Shown here one piece after another: positions 1 through 9,900 of a stretch of DNA of 64,000 nt (position 1 is its first letter; each line of letters opens with the position of its first letter). The DNA comes from JBAXTE01 sp964653595 (GTDB lineage Bacteria; Bacteroidota; Bacteroidia; Bacteroidales; WCHB1-69): the NCBI GenBank assembly GCA_964653595.1, contig CAZZHH010000005.1:1-64000 (forward strand), written 5' to 3'. The position numbers and the translations under genes were made by a program. The notes under the pieces are model-generated. The model worked only from the letters and a program-made list of their open reading frames with translations, was not told where the DNA came from and searched no databases.

Positions 1-110
1 TTGGAATCGACGACCACTACTTCGTCAGCAATCGATTTCACTCCCGAAATGCATCTTGCGATGTTCCGCTCTTCGTTTAAGGTGATTATCACTACAGATA
101 ACTTTTCCAT
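1..110 (-). CDS. Family 2 glycosyltransferase, N-terminal fragment (cut by window edge)
   Basis: Thirty-six codons can be read leftward from an ATG at 110-108 before the window ends. The peptide starts MEKLSVVIITLNEERNIARC and continues to a VVVVDS strand, which is the classic opening of GT-A fold family 2 glycosyltransferases: a first beta-strand, the TLNEERNI nucleotide-binding turn, then a strand that would continue into the usual VDSGSxD motif. Enzymes of this family move sugars from nucleotide donors onto lipids or glycans on the cytoplasmic side of the membrane. It lies 23 bases downstream of the SanA-like gene on the same strand, so co-transcription is likely. The acceptor cannot be guessed from this fragment. 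Confidence 0.75.
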   Translation of the reverse strand, partial: MEKLSVVIITLNEERNIARCISGVKSIADEVVVVDS

Positions 111-133
111 TCTATATTTTAATCCGTTATTTT

Positions 134-820
134 TTAATTGTCCCAAGATTTTTTGCTTTCGCCAGTGATGGAGATGGAGTCACCCAAATAAATCGGTTGA
201 TGATTCGTTTTTACCCATATCCAAGACTTCACATTTGCCAACCATTCCCTTAATGTATATTTCATAATAGCATTATATTTTCGTTTATCAGCAACATATC
301 CATATGCATTCAACCCAATTTTTCTGGCAATATACACAGCTCTATATAGATGATATTGTTGTGTAACGATATATAAAGAATCTACTTTGAAAATTTCTTT
401 AGCTCTTACCATTGAGCTATAGGTATCGAATCCGGCATGGTCGAGAAAGATATCGGAAGAGTCGACGCCCTCTTTAATTAAGTAGTTTTTCATGGTATTC
501 ACTTCATCATAATCCGTTTGTCCATGGTCGCCACTGAGCAGAAATCGTTTCACCCTACCTGCTTTATACAAATCTAAAGCACTGTTTACTCGGTCGAGCA
601 AAATGGATGACAAATTGCCATTTTTATGAACCGAAGCTCCAAGTATTATCGCTGTATAACAAGAAGGCTTATCAGGACTCTCTTTGTTAACGATATAAGG
701 TTTAGAGAAATTTTGGATGTTAAGGGTTATAAAAAAGACAAAAGCAATTAAAATGACAGAAAATGCCAAAGTAATCACAATAAATCTTTTTACCAATTTT
801 TTTTTAATCCAATCCTTCAT
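134..820 (-). CDS. SanA/YdcF-family (DUF218) envelope protein
   Basis: This 228-residue protein has a basic N-terminus, one membrane segment (about residues 12-34) and then a DUF218-type domain. Family marks are AIILGASVHKNGNLSSILLDR near residue 57 (the text is typical of the first strand and helix), FLLSGDHGQTDYDEVNTM, and ALYIVTQQYHLYRA-like strand-helix text at about residues 150-163. SanA of enterobacteria supports the outer-membrane barrier at high temperature; YdcF and ElyC are relatives with envelope roles. The exact substrate is unknown in the family. The gene starts 3 bases after the oxyR-like stop codon, so the two are probably translated from one message. SanA-like is favoured over YdcF by the single N-terminal anchor and length. 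Confidence 0.8.
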   Translation of the reverse strand: MKDWIKKKLVKRFIVITLAFSVILIAFVFFITLNIQNFSKPYIVNKESPDKPSCYTAIILGASVHKNGNLSSILLDRVNSALDLYKAGRVKRFLLSGDHGQTDYDEVNTMKNYLIKEGVDSSDIFLDHAGFDTYSSMVRAKEIFKVDSLYIVTQQYHLYRAVYIARKIGLNAYGYVADKRKYNAIMKYTLREWLANVKSWIWVKTNHQPIYLGDSISITGESKKSWDN

Positions 821-823
821 TTG

Positions 824-1762
824 TTATACTATTTCGAGGACAACTCTGTTTCCTACATTTTTCATTTTGTCGGGAACTACTGCTAAAATCTCTTCTTTAA
901 GAGCAGCAATAATTCGTTTTTTGACATAGTTTTTGGTCACTACTATGCCCACTTCCCTAGAAGGCTCTGGAGATTTGAAATAACGGACCATCCCAATTTG
1001 TTTAGCATTAAAGTCTTGTATTGCTAATTCAGGCAAAATAGTGATTCCTTTACCGAGCTCTACAATTTTTTTCAAAGTCTCCACACTTCCAGTCTGATAG
1101 TCGAGATGAATCTCTTCTACATGTTTTTTCATATCGTGGCAGAAGTTAATAACTTGATTTCTTAAGCAATGACCTTCGTTGAGCAACCAAACTTCGTTGA
1201 TGTCAATTTCATTCATTGCAAGCGCATTTTTCTTAAAGAGAGGATGCTTTTTAGATACATAAACTACTAAAGGCTCCCAATAAAGAGGAATTTCGGCGAT
1301 GGTGGGTTCGTGTATGGGTGTTGCTAGTATTCCACAATCGATAGTTCCCATCTTAAGTTGATCAATAATTTGCGCAGTAGTCAGCTCCGAAATTGTCAAT
1401 ATTACTTCTGGATATTTATCAATAAAATTAATTAAAAATTGAGGAATAAGATAAGGTGCAATAGTTGGAATTATCCCAATATGGATGTTGCCGCTCATCA
1501 CCCCCTTTTTATCCTTAATTAATTCTTCAATTTTTTTATGCTCATTCACTACGTGGCGAGCTTGCATGATTATTTCAGTCCCTAATTCTGTTGGTTCAAT
1601 TGGTTTTTTGTTTCTATCAAAAATTTGAACACCTAATACCTCCTCTAATTTTTGTACTTGCATACTAAGAGTAGGTTGAGTTACATAACACTTCTCAGCA
1701 GCAAGGGCAAAATTTCGAAAAGTGTCCAGAGCAATAATATATTCTAATTGAGTAATCGTCAT
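824..1762 (-). CDS. oxyR: OxyR-type LysR-family redox regulator
   Basis: A LysR-type regulator of 312 residues, starting at the ATG at 1762-1760. An upstream in-frame start at 1810 would add 16 residues that LysR proteins lack. The N-terminal winged helix reads MTITQLEYIIALDTFRNFAL, followed by the recognition helix TQPTLSMQVQKLEE. The C-terminal co-inducer domain contains CLRNQVINFC, placing cysteines at residues 199 and 208, the same numbers and spacing as the redox pair of Escherichia coli OxyR. In that protein peroxide forms a C199-C208 disulfide and activates peroxide-defence genes. Here the gene sits 70 bases after purF and 3 bases before a SanA-like gene, not beside a catalase. A role in peroxide sensing is inferred from the cysteines. 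Confidence 0.9.
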   Translation of the reverse strand: MTITQLEYIIALDTFRNFALAAEKCYVTQPTLSMQVQKLEEVLGVQIFDRNKKPIEPTELGTEIIMQARHVVNEHKKIEELIKDKKGVMSGNIHIGIIPTIAPYLIPQFLINFIDKYPEVILTISELTTAQIIDQLKMGTIDCGILATPIHEPTIAEIPLYWEPLVVYVSKKHPLFKKNALAMNEIDINEVWLLNEGHCLRNQVINFCHDMKKHVEEIHLDYQTGSVETLKKIVELGKGITILPELAIQDFNAKQIGMVRYFKSPEPSREVGIVVTKNYVKKRIIAALKEEILAVVPDKMKNVGNRVVLEIV

Positions 1763-1831
1763 GATAAATATTTTTTTGTCAAATAATAGGTTAATTAATT
1801 CCGAATCCAACTATAAATTCAATCATGAAGA

Positions 1832-3733
1832 TTAATAAGCTCTTTGATCTCTTTTTTCGACATAATTGATAAAAGCTTGATTTACTACCTTATTGCCACC
1901 TGGAGTAGGGTAACGGCCAGTAAAGTACCAGTCGCCCAGGTTTTGAGGGCAAGCTTTATGAAGATCTTCAATTGTGTTAAAGACTACATTCACTTTCGCA
2001 TTACATTTATCAGGAGTAACCAAAAGTGAAATTTCGGATGAAATTTGATCTGCGGAGAAGGGTTCATAAATTTTTCTAACATAGTTCACCATCTCTTCTT
2101 TAGGGCTATTTTTTTGAGCTAGGCACAGTTGGTAAACTTCATCGATAATATGCGTTTGATTTGTCTTTTTAAGTAATTGAATTGCCGCTTGAAAAGCAAT
2201 AAAATCGTTCATTTTGGCCATATCTATTCCATAGCAATCGGGGTAACGGATCTGAGGAGCAGAGGAAACGATTACAATGCGGGTTGGTTGTAGTCTGTCT
2301 AACATTCTGATAATACTTTGTTTAAGGGTTGTGCCTCTAACAATCGAATCATCAAGGACTACTAATGTGTCAATACCCGAATTAACAACCCCATAGGTTA
2401 CATCGTACACATGAGCAACGAGTTCGTCTCTTTGGGTATCTTGCGTGATAAATGTTCGCATTTTAACATCTTTCACCGCTACCATGTCCATACGTGGCAT
2501 AAAAGACAATATTTGGTCTATTTTTTCGGAGGTCAGTTCTCCATTATATCGAAGTAGTTGTTCTTTTTTATAGCGATTACAGAAATGCCTAAGTTCATCA
2601 AACATACCCATAAAGGCAGCTTGTGCGGTATTTGGGATATAGGAAAAGAGTGTATTTTCGATATCGTAATTAATCTCTTTAAGAATAGATGGGACAAGAA
2701 AAGCACCTAATTTTTTTCGTTCTTGATAAATATCTTTGTCGGTGCCACGGGAAAAATAAATTCGTTCGAAAGAGCATTTTTTTATTTCAGGGCGCTCGTT
2801 AATTTTTTCATCCAGCACCTCTCCATTTTTCTTGATGATAATGGCATGTCCAGGTTGGATTTCTTTAATAGCAGACACTCCAATGTTTAAAGCAGTTTGT
2901 ATTGCAGGTCGTTCAGATGCAATGATTACAACTTCCTCATTTTGATACCAATACGCAGGTCTGATGCCATTTGGGTCTCTTAAAACAAAAGCATCTCCGT
3001 GACCGATCATTCCTGCAATCACATAACCTCCATCCCAGTGAATGGATGCATTTTTTAAAATAGAGGGAATATCGATATGGTTCACCATCTCTTTGGATAT
3101 CTCTTGTTTATTAAATCCGAGATCTTTTAATTTTCGATAATTTTTTTCAACATTTTCATCCAAAAAGCTACCAATTTTTTCTAGAATAGTAACCGTGTCA
3201 GCAGTTTCAATTGGATGTTGGCCCATAGAAACCAAATTTTCGAAAAGTTCATCTACATTCGTCATGTTGAAGTTTCCAGCTACAACTAAGTTTCTAGATT
3301 TCCAATTATTATGTCGAACAAAGGGGTGAATATTGTCTATATTATTCTTTCCAAACGTGCCATAACGAAGATGTCCCATATAAAGTTCAGCAGCAAAATC
3401 AAGGTTGCTTTTTAGCCAGTCGGAGTTTAAGAGGAGTGTGCTGTTGCTTTTTTGTATTTCATTTACAACATCAAAAACAGAGCTAAAACAATCTTTGATT
3501 GGAGTGTTAGAATTAGATCGGATTCTATTAACAAATCGAATTCCTGGGGAAACATCAAATTTAACACATGCAATTCCTGCTCCATCCTGACCACGATTGT
3601 GTTGTTTTTCCATCAAAAGATACAATTTGTTCATGCCCCAAAAAGCAGAGCCGTATTTTTGAATATAAAAATCGATTGGCTTAAGCAATCGTACCATTGC
3701 TATGCCACATTCGTGTTTGATGTTATCACTCAT
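1832..3733 (-). CDS. purF: Long amidophosphoribosyltransferase (PurF-like glutamine amidotransferase)
   Basis: This 633-residue protein has a class II glutamine amidotransferase domain at the N-terminus. The nucleophile is probably Cys9 (MSDNIKHECGIAMVRLL), meaning an eight-residue leader is removed. EKQHNRGQDGAGIA and LYMGHLRYGTFG are further glutaminase motifs. The C-terminal half is a type I phosphoribosyltransferase with the PRPP loop VVLDDSIVRGTT. PurF makes 5-phosphoribosylamine from PRPP and glutamine, the first step of purine synthesis. Usual PurF proteins are about 470-510 residues; this one is about 130 longer, a form I associate with Bacteroidota. A consensus promoter lies just upstream (3753-3784). 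Whether it is the housekeeping enzyme or a paralogue cannot be told here. Confidence 0.85.
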   Translation of the reverse strand: MSDNIKHECGIAMVRLLKPIDFYIQKYGSAFWGMNKLYLLMEKQHNRGQDGAGIACVKFDVSPGIRFVNRIRSNSNTPIKDCFSSVFDVVNEIQKSNSTLLLNSDWLKSNLDFAAELYMGHLRYGTFGKNNIDNIHPFVRHNNWKSRNLVVAGNFNMTNVDELFENLVSMGQHPIETADTVTILEKIGSFLDENVEKNYRKLKDLGFNKQEISKEMVNHIDIPSILKNASIHWDGGYVIAGMIGHGDAFVLRDPNGIRPAYWYQNEEVVIIASERPAIQTALNIGVSAIKEIQPGHAIIIKKNGEVLDEKINERPEIKKCSFERIYFSRGTDKDIYQERKKLGAFLVPSILKEINYDIENTLFSYIPNTAQAAFMGMFDELRHFCNRYKKEQLLRYNGELTSEKIDQILSFMPRMDMVAVKDVKMRTFITQDTQRDELVAHVYDVTYGVVNSGIDTLVVLDDSIVRGTTLKQSIIRMLDRLQPTRIVIVSSAPQIRYPDCYGIDMAKMNDFIAFQAAIQLLKKTNQTHIIDEVYQLCLAQKNSPKEEMVNYVRKIYEPFSADQISSEISLLVTPDKCNAKVNVVFNTIEDLHKACPQNLGDWYFTGRYPTPGGNKVVNQAFINYVEKRDQRAY

Positions 3734-3752
3734 AAAAAATGTTTAAAAAAAA

Positions 3753-3784
3753 CAAAAATACACATTTTTATATTCTTTTTCAAA
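3753..3784 (-). promoter_or_regulatory. Bacteroidota-type promoter of the purF-like gene
   Basis: Read on the minus strand there is a -33 element TTTG (3784-3781), a 20-base spacer and a -7 element TATTTTTG (3760-3753), an exact match to TAnnTTTG. The predicted start is near 3746, giving a short leader of about 13 bases before the ATG at 3733. Confidence 0.65.
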
Positions 3785-3849
3785 CTAAAATCGATAAATG
3801 TTTGACAGACACCAAAAACAGATGAATTAACATCTATTTTAATATAATT

Positions 3850-3881
3850 TTTGGGTTTTTTCATAAATTATTGTAATTTTG
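3850..3881 (+). promoter_or_regulatory. Bacteroidota-type promoter of the giant adhesin gene
   Basis: A -33 element TTTG (3850-3853), a 20-base spacer and a -7 element TAATTTTG (3874-3881) match the Bacteroidota consensus exactly. Transcription would begin near 3888, about 50 bases before the ATG at 3939. Because an upstream in-frame start at 3879 would lie inside the -7 box, this promoter supports the 3939 start. Confidence 0.6.
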
Positions 3882-3938
3882 ACAGTTATTTCAACATGCA
3901 CATTACAAGTGCAACAATATTCAGAAACAAGATTCCGT

Positions 3939-6900
3939 ATGAAAATATTATCTACTCTCTTTTTTAGCAAAAAAATCAAAGGAAATACTCCATTCAAAAA
4001 GATTTTTTTATTTACTTTTTTATTCTTAAACACCACTCTTTTATTTGCTGTAGTTTCGCCTCCAGGGATTACAAAAACACCCAATGTTGCTACTGTTTGT
4101 AGGGGATCGGCATTATCTGTATCATTAACAGGTATTCCTGTTGGTGGTTGTACATGTAACTATCAACAACAGTATATGTTGCCCGGAGAATCTACGTGGA
4201 CATCCATGGCGGTTGGTGCGTCCATAGTTCCAAATGCTACAGGTACTGCACAAATTAGAGCCAGAATCCAATGTACAGGAGGAGTAGGATGCGATACATC
4301 TGCTTGGGCCGTAGTGTCGTGGAATGTTGTCGATTTACCCAGCACTCCGACTACTATTTCCCGATTTCCCGATTCAGATTTGTGTATAGGAGCTACTGCT
4401 ACAGCTATTGCTAGTGGAAGCACTGGTGGTACCGGATCTTGTTATTATGTATACACTTTTTGGCATGCAGGGAGATCTCAAGGAACTTATAGTACTACAA
4501 ATAGCCAAGTAGCTGATACCGTTTCTACTTTGTATGCAAAAGCTCGCTTTTACTGCGATGGATATGGCTGCGACACATCCAATTTTGCATCCACATCATG
4601 GACCATAGCCCCAGATCCATTGGCGCCAACTTTAGTAAAAAACCCAAACTTAGACTCGGTATGTATTGGAGCTATTGTAACTGTTAATTTTTCTTCCAAT
4701 ACTGGAGGAACAGGTACATGTGTCGATTTGTTTAGATACTCAGATGATGGAGGAATAACTTGGTCTACTTGGTCTACCACAGTGCCTAACGTTACTGTAA
4801 CGAACATAGGTCAAATTGTAAAAATTCAAGGGAAAAAAGAGTGTGATGGGCCAGGATGTAACTCTAGCGATATTTCTGAAGTTGTATGGAAAGGATTAGA
4901 TGATCCTATATGGGGACCAATTTCTTTATCCGAGGATTCATTATGTGTTGGTGGACAAGTAACAATGAACGCTACAGTGTTAGGAGGTTCTGGTGGAACC
5001 ATTCGTTGGCATCGTTATTATACTCCCCCTTACACAACTTTGCAAGTAACTTCTCCTAACACACCGCCATCTGCTAGAACCTACTACTATTATCCTCAAT
5101 ATATTGCAAACCCGATTAACTCAGGATGTAATTTGGATACTGGCAGTAACAAAAAACTAGTCGTCGTAAGCGATCCAAGTTGGAGTAGCATCAGTGCAAC
5201 TCCGGCAAATGAATGTTTGGGAGCGTCGATATCGTTAGGTGTTAATTTAAATGGAGGTCTAAGCGGTGGAACTGTAAGCTGGATTAGAGATACGATATCT
5301 TCCTTTATCACGCCAATAATGGTTGCTTCTCCAGATGTTCCAACATTTCCTGATGCATATTATTATCGCCCACGTTACAATCCACCTGCCAATCCAAGAG
5401 GCTGTAATCTTGCCGATGGTACAGCAAGAACCGTGAATTTATATCCTTTGCCAATCGCTCAAACCATCACTGGAGTTCCTGTTTCGGGAACTACGGTATG
5501 TTTAGGTGCCACAATTTCAGCTACCTTTAGTGGAGGAACAAACTCAATCGGTTCGGAAGTAAATGAATATCAATATAGTACCAATGGCGGTATTAGTTGG
5601 ACTAATTATACTCCTGGATCTGCAATAACCACAACCACTGTGGGAACAAACATCATTCAGATACGAACAAGAAAAGTAGCAACGGGCACATATTGTATTA
5701 GCGACTGGAACGTTAGCACATGGAACGTGTCAGCGGGACTCGTTGCACCCTCATTAAACACTAAAACACCAAATATTACATCGGTTTGCGCTGGTACAAA
5801 CGTTCAAGCGACCATCAACCCAGGAAATGGGGGAGTTGGATGTACTGATGTGATTGAATATTCTATAAACAACGGTGTCTCTTGGAATTCATATACATCT
5901 GGGGTTGTAATAAATACAGCTTTAGCATCAGAGGTAATTATCCGAGGATGGCGTGGAAACTGTGATGCAAGCAGCGGGTGTGCTAATACTTCTATCGTAG
6001 AAATTGCTCGATGGACTGTGACCCCTCCTGTGGTTGCTGCTACTCTTACACCTGCAGGTGGGCAAGTTTGCGCTGGTACACCAGTTTCCGCTACTATTAA
6101 TACCCCTGGATCAGGTGGATCGGGTTGCTCCGATTTATTTCAATCAAGATACCGTTCTTCTGGAGTTTGGAGCGCATGGACTAGTTATACCCCTGGAAAC
6201 ACCATTTCATCCACTGGTCGTGATAGTATTCAAATCCGAAGTATTCGCAGTTGCGATGCTCTATCTGGCTGTGCTGACACCATAAAATATAATTGGGTAG
6301 TAAACAACTATACTGTTACTTCTCCCACATTAACAAAATTGCCAAATGTTGCTACAGTATGCGAAGGCACTATGGTCTCTGCAAGCTTATTAACTCCAGG
6401 ATCAGGAGGAAATGGTTGTTCGGATTTCTTCCAATATCGCACTAATAATGGTTCGTGGAGCGCATGGGCTTCTTATACAATGGGCACAAACATTCCTACT
6501 AGTGGACTAAGCAACGTAGAAATCAGAACCTGGAGAGCAAACTGTCTACTAGGAGGTATCTGTGGTGATTCAACCATTAATACCTATTCTTGGACTATTG
6601 TTTCTCAAGTTCAAGATCCAAATATTACTAGGTATCCACTGACTACGATAATTTGTAATAGTGATACCGTAAGAGGAACCATTACTTGGGGTGGTGGTGG
6701 CTCTGGGTGTACCAACTTTGCCCAATATAGATTAAAAACTGGAACAACCTGGTCTGCTTGGTATGCGTATACTTCTAATCAAAATATTCTTGCCAATGGC
6801 CGAACTGAAATAGAGATAAAAGCATGGACAGGAAACTGTACCTCAGGAACTGGTTGTACTGCTTCTGATACAGCCATTGAAAATTGGGTGGTATCACCAA

Positions 6901-9900
6901 ACTTAATAAACCCAACTCTAAACCGAATTCCAAATAGAACATCGATATGTCAAGAAGAATTTGCATCTGCTACATTAAATAGTGCAGGTTCTGGTGGAAT
7001 AAACTGTTCTGATGTTTTTGAATACCGTGTCAATAACGGATCTTGGAGCTCTTGGCAACCCTATACCTTAGGGATGAATATTCTTGGAACTGGATTGTCA
7101 TCGATAGAAATACGTGGATATCGAGGAAATTGCGACCCAGGTTCTTCTTGTAATCCACCTTCACCTTATGTGATTTCATGGACAGTAATTCCCACATCAA
7201 TTGAACCCACAATCACACGAGTTCCTGATCAAGATGAGGTGTGTTCGGGTACTACCGTGAGCGCTACTATTACTCCTGGCAGTGGAGGAATAAGCTGTTT
7301 CGATTATCGACAATATCGTTACTTTAATGGCTCTACGTGGTCATCATGGACCTCGTACACATCCGGAAATCCAATTTCTACAAATGGCCGAACCACGATA
7401 CAAATAAGAGTTTTTAGAGCATGTCAACCAACAACAGGGTGTTTATCTACCGATACTTCTATGGTTGAATGGGATATTGTTACTGGAATTACTCACCCAA
7501 CTATGAGTAAAAGTCCTAACTTAGACACAGTTTGTCAAGGAGTGAGTATTTCTGCAACGATTGCAACAGCAGGTAGTGGAGGCATAGGCTGCTCTGATGT
7601 TTACGAATATCGAATTAAAGTAGGAGGATCTTGGAATAGCTGGGGACCATACACTCCAGGGACCATTATCAACACGGATTTATCTACCGAAGGCGTTGAA
7701 ATTAGAACCAACCGAACAAATTGCTCATCGGGTATCACATGTGGAAGTGCAACTGGTAACACCTATTCATGGGTTGTAGTACCTCTTCCTATTGCTCCTG
7801 GAATCACCCGAGTTCCAAATTCAGATTTTCTTTGTACAGGCCAAACAGCCAGTGTTACTACTACTCCTGGCAGTGGATACAGCTGTAGCGATTATTTCCA
7901 ATATCGTAGATATAACGGCTCTTCTTGGTCGGCATGGGCATTTTATCCTGCTGGGTATAATATTCCATCTACAGGATACCAAACTATTGAAGTTCGTGGA
8001 TTTAATAGAAATTGTAACTCTTCTTCGGGATGTACTCCAGATACAAACGTAGTATCATGGACAATCAGCCCTACTATTATTGCTCCTGCTCTTACAAAAA
8101 ATCCAAATGTAGCTTCTGTCTGCGAAGGATCCAATGTGAGCGCAACTATCACTGGTGGTTCAGGAGGTATTGACTGTGTTAATCTAGCAGAATATACATT
8201 TGATGGAATAAACTGGTTTGCTTATACATCAGGAACAAACATAAACACATCTGGAGCAACATCGGTTACGATAAGAGCATTTAGAGATAATTGCAATCCT
8301 GCTGTTCCTTGTCCAAGTTCAGATACAGTATCTGTATCATGGGTCATCTCAAGTCAAGCCATTCCTCCTTCAATAACCCGTTTACCAGATGTTGATTTTG
8401 TATGTCAAGGAGCATCTGTAAGTGGAAATATCACCATCGGATCTGGAGGATTTGGTTGTAACGATGTTTATCAATATCGAACACATAATGGCACCTCCTG
8501 GTCTTCATGGAATTCCTATCCAATTGGATTTAATATCTCTACTACAGGAAAAACCCAAATAGAAATCAGAGTATATAGACCTTGTAGTGGTTCAGGTTGT
8601 TTAAATACCGATACAACTAATGTTCATTGGGATGTAGATGCAACGATCGTAAATCCTACTTTAGCAAAAAACCCGAACACTTCATCCGTATGTGATGGAA
8701 CAAATGTTTCTGCCACTGTTGCTACTCCAGGCTCTGGAGGAAATGGCTGCTCAGACGTCTTGGAATCATCTATTGACGGAGGAGTAACCTGGTCCCCATA
8801 TTTTGCTGGAAGTCTTATTAATACTTCAGGATTAACCACCGTTAGAATAAGAGCTTATCGAGGCAATTGCATTACAGGTGGTTGTATTCCAACAGATACA
8901 AATTCTGTTACTTGGACTATAACTACTGCCCCAACAGAACCAATAATTACAAGGATTCCTGATTTGGATGATGTATGTTACGGAACACCTATTTCGGCTA
9001 CAATTACCCCAGGTACGGGAGGAACAGGATGTCAGAATTATTCCCAATACCGAATTTTCAATGGAAGTACTTGGACTACATGGTATAATTATTCATCCGG
9101 AAACAATATAGTATATCCAACGAATGCAGTAACAATTCAAATAAGAGCTTATCGAGGCAGTTGTACTTCAGGTTGTGCTTCTTCTGATACAGCTACTACT
9201 TCTTGGAATATCATACAAGGCATGGTAAACCCAATACTAACTAAAAATCCAAATACTGCAACAGTTGTTGAAAATACGAATGTTAGTGCAACGATAACAG
9301 TGCCAGGAAGTAATGGAAACGGATGTTTAGATGTGTTACAGTATAGAGTTGACATTGGCTCTGGATACGGAGTATGGACTGCATACACTGCAGGCGATCC
9401 TATCCCATCGGGAGGCCTTACAGCTGTTCAAATAAGAGGGTATAGAGGTAATTGTGCAGGAGGTGATATTTGCCCACCTACAGATACTACCTTATATACA
9501 TGGCTAGTAGTTCAAGGTCCTCAAGCACCTGATATTATTCGAATTCCAGACCTAGATGATATTTGTACTGGAACTCCAATTTCTGCTACCATAACAATTA
9601 ATGGGGGAGGGGTTGGCTGTACCGATTATTCTCAATACAGAACTTATAACGGTACAACATGGTCATCATGGACAAATTATACTTCGGGTAATAATATTCC
9701 ATACCCTGTTGGTACTACTCAGGTAGAGTTAAGAGCATTTAGAGGCAACTGTGATCCTGTTTCTGGTGATTTGTCATCAGATACGACTTTAGTAAGTTGG
9801 AATATTTTCCCAACTCTTGAAAATCCCATTCTCTCAAAAAACCCTAACGTTGCTGCAGTTTGTAGCGGAATTAATGTTGCTGCAACCATTCAAACTGCTG

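Noticed and set aside
1763..1810. 16-residue N-terminal extension of the OxyR-like protein
   Set aside because: LysR proteins begin at the winged helix, and the start at 1762 gives cysteine numbers 199 and 208 exactly as in E. coli OxyR.
3879..3938. Upstream in-frame start that would add 20 residues to the giant protein
   Set aside because: It overlaps the predicted -7 box (3874-3881), and the added residues would precede a good signal peptide that begins at 3939.
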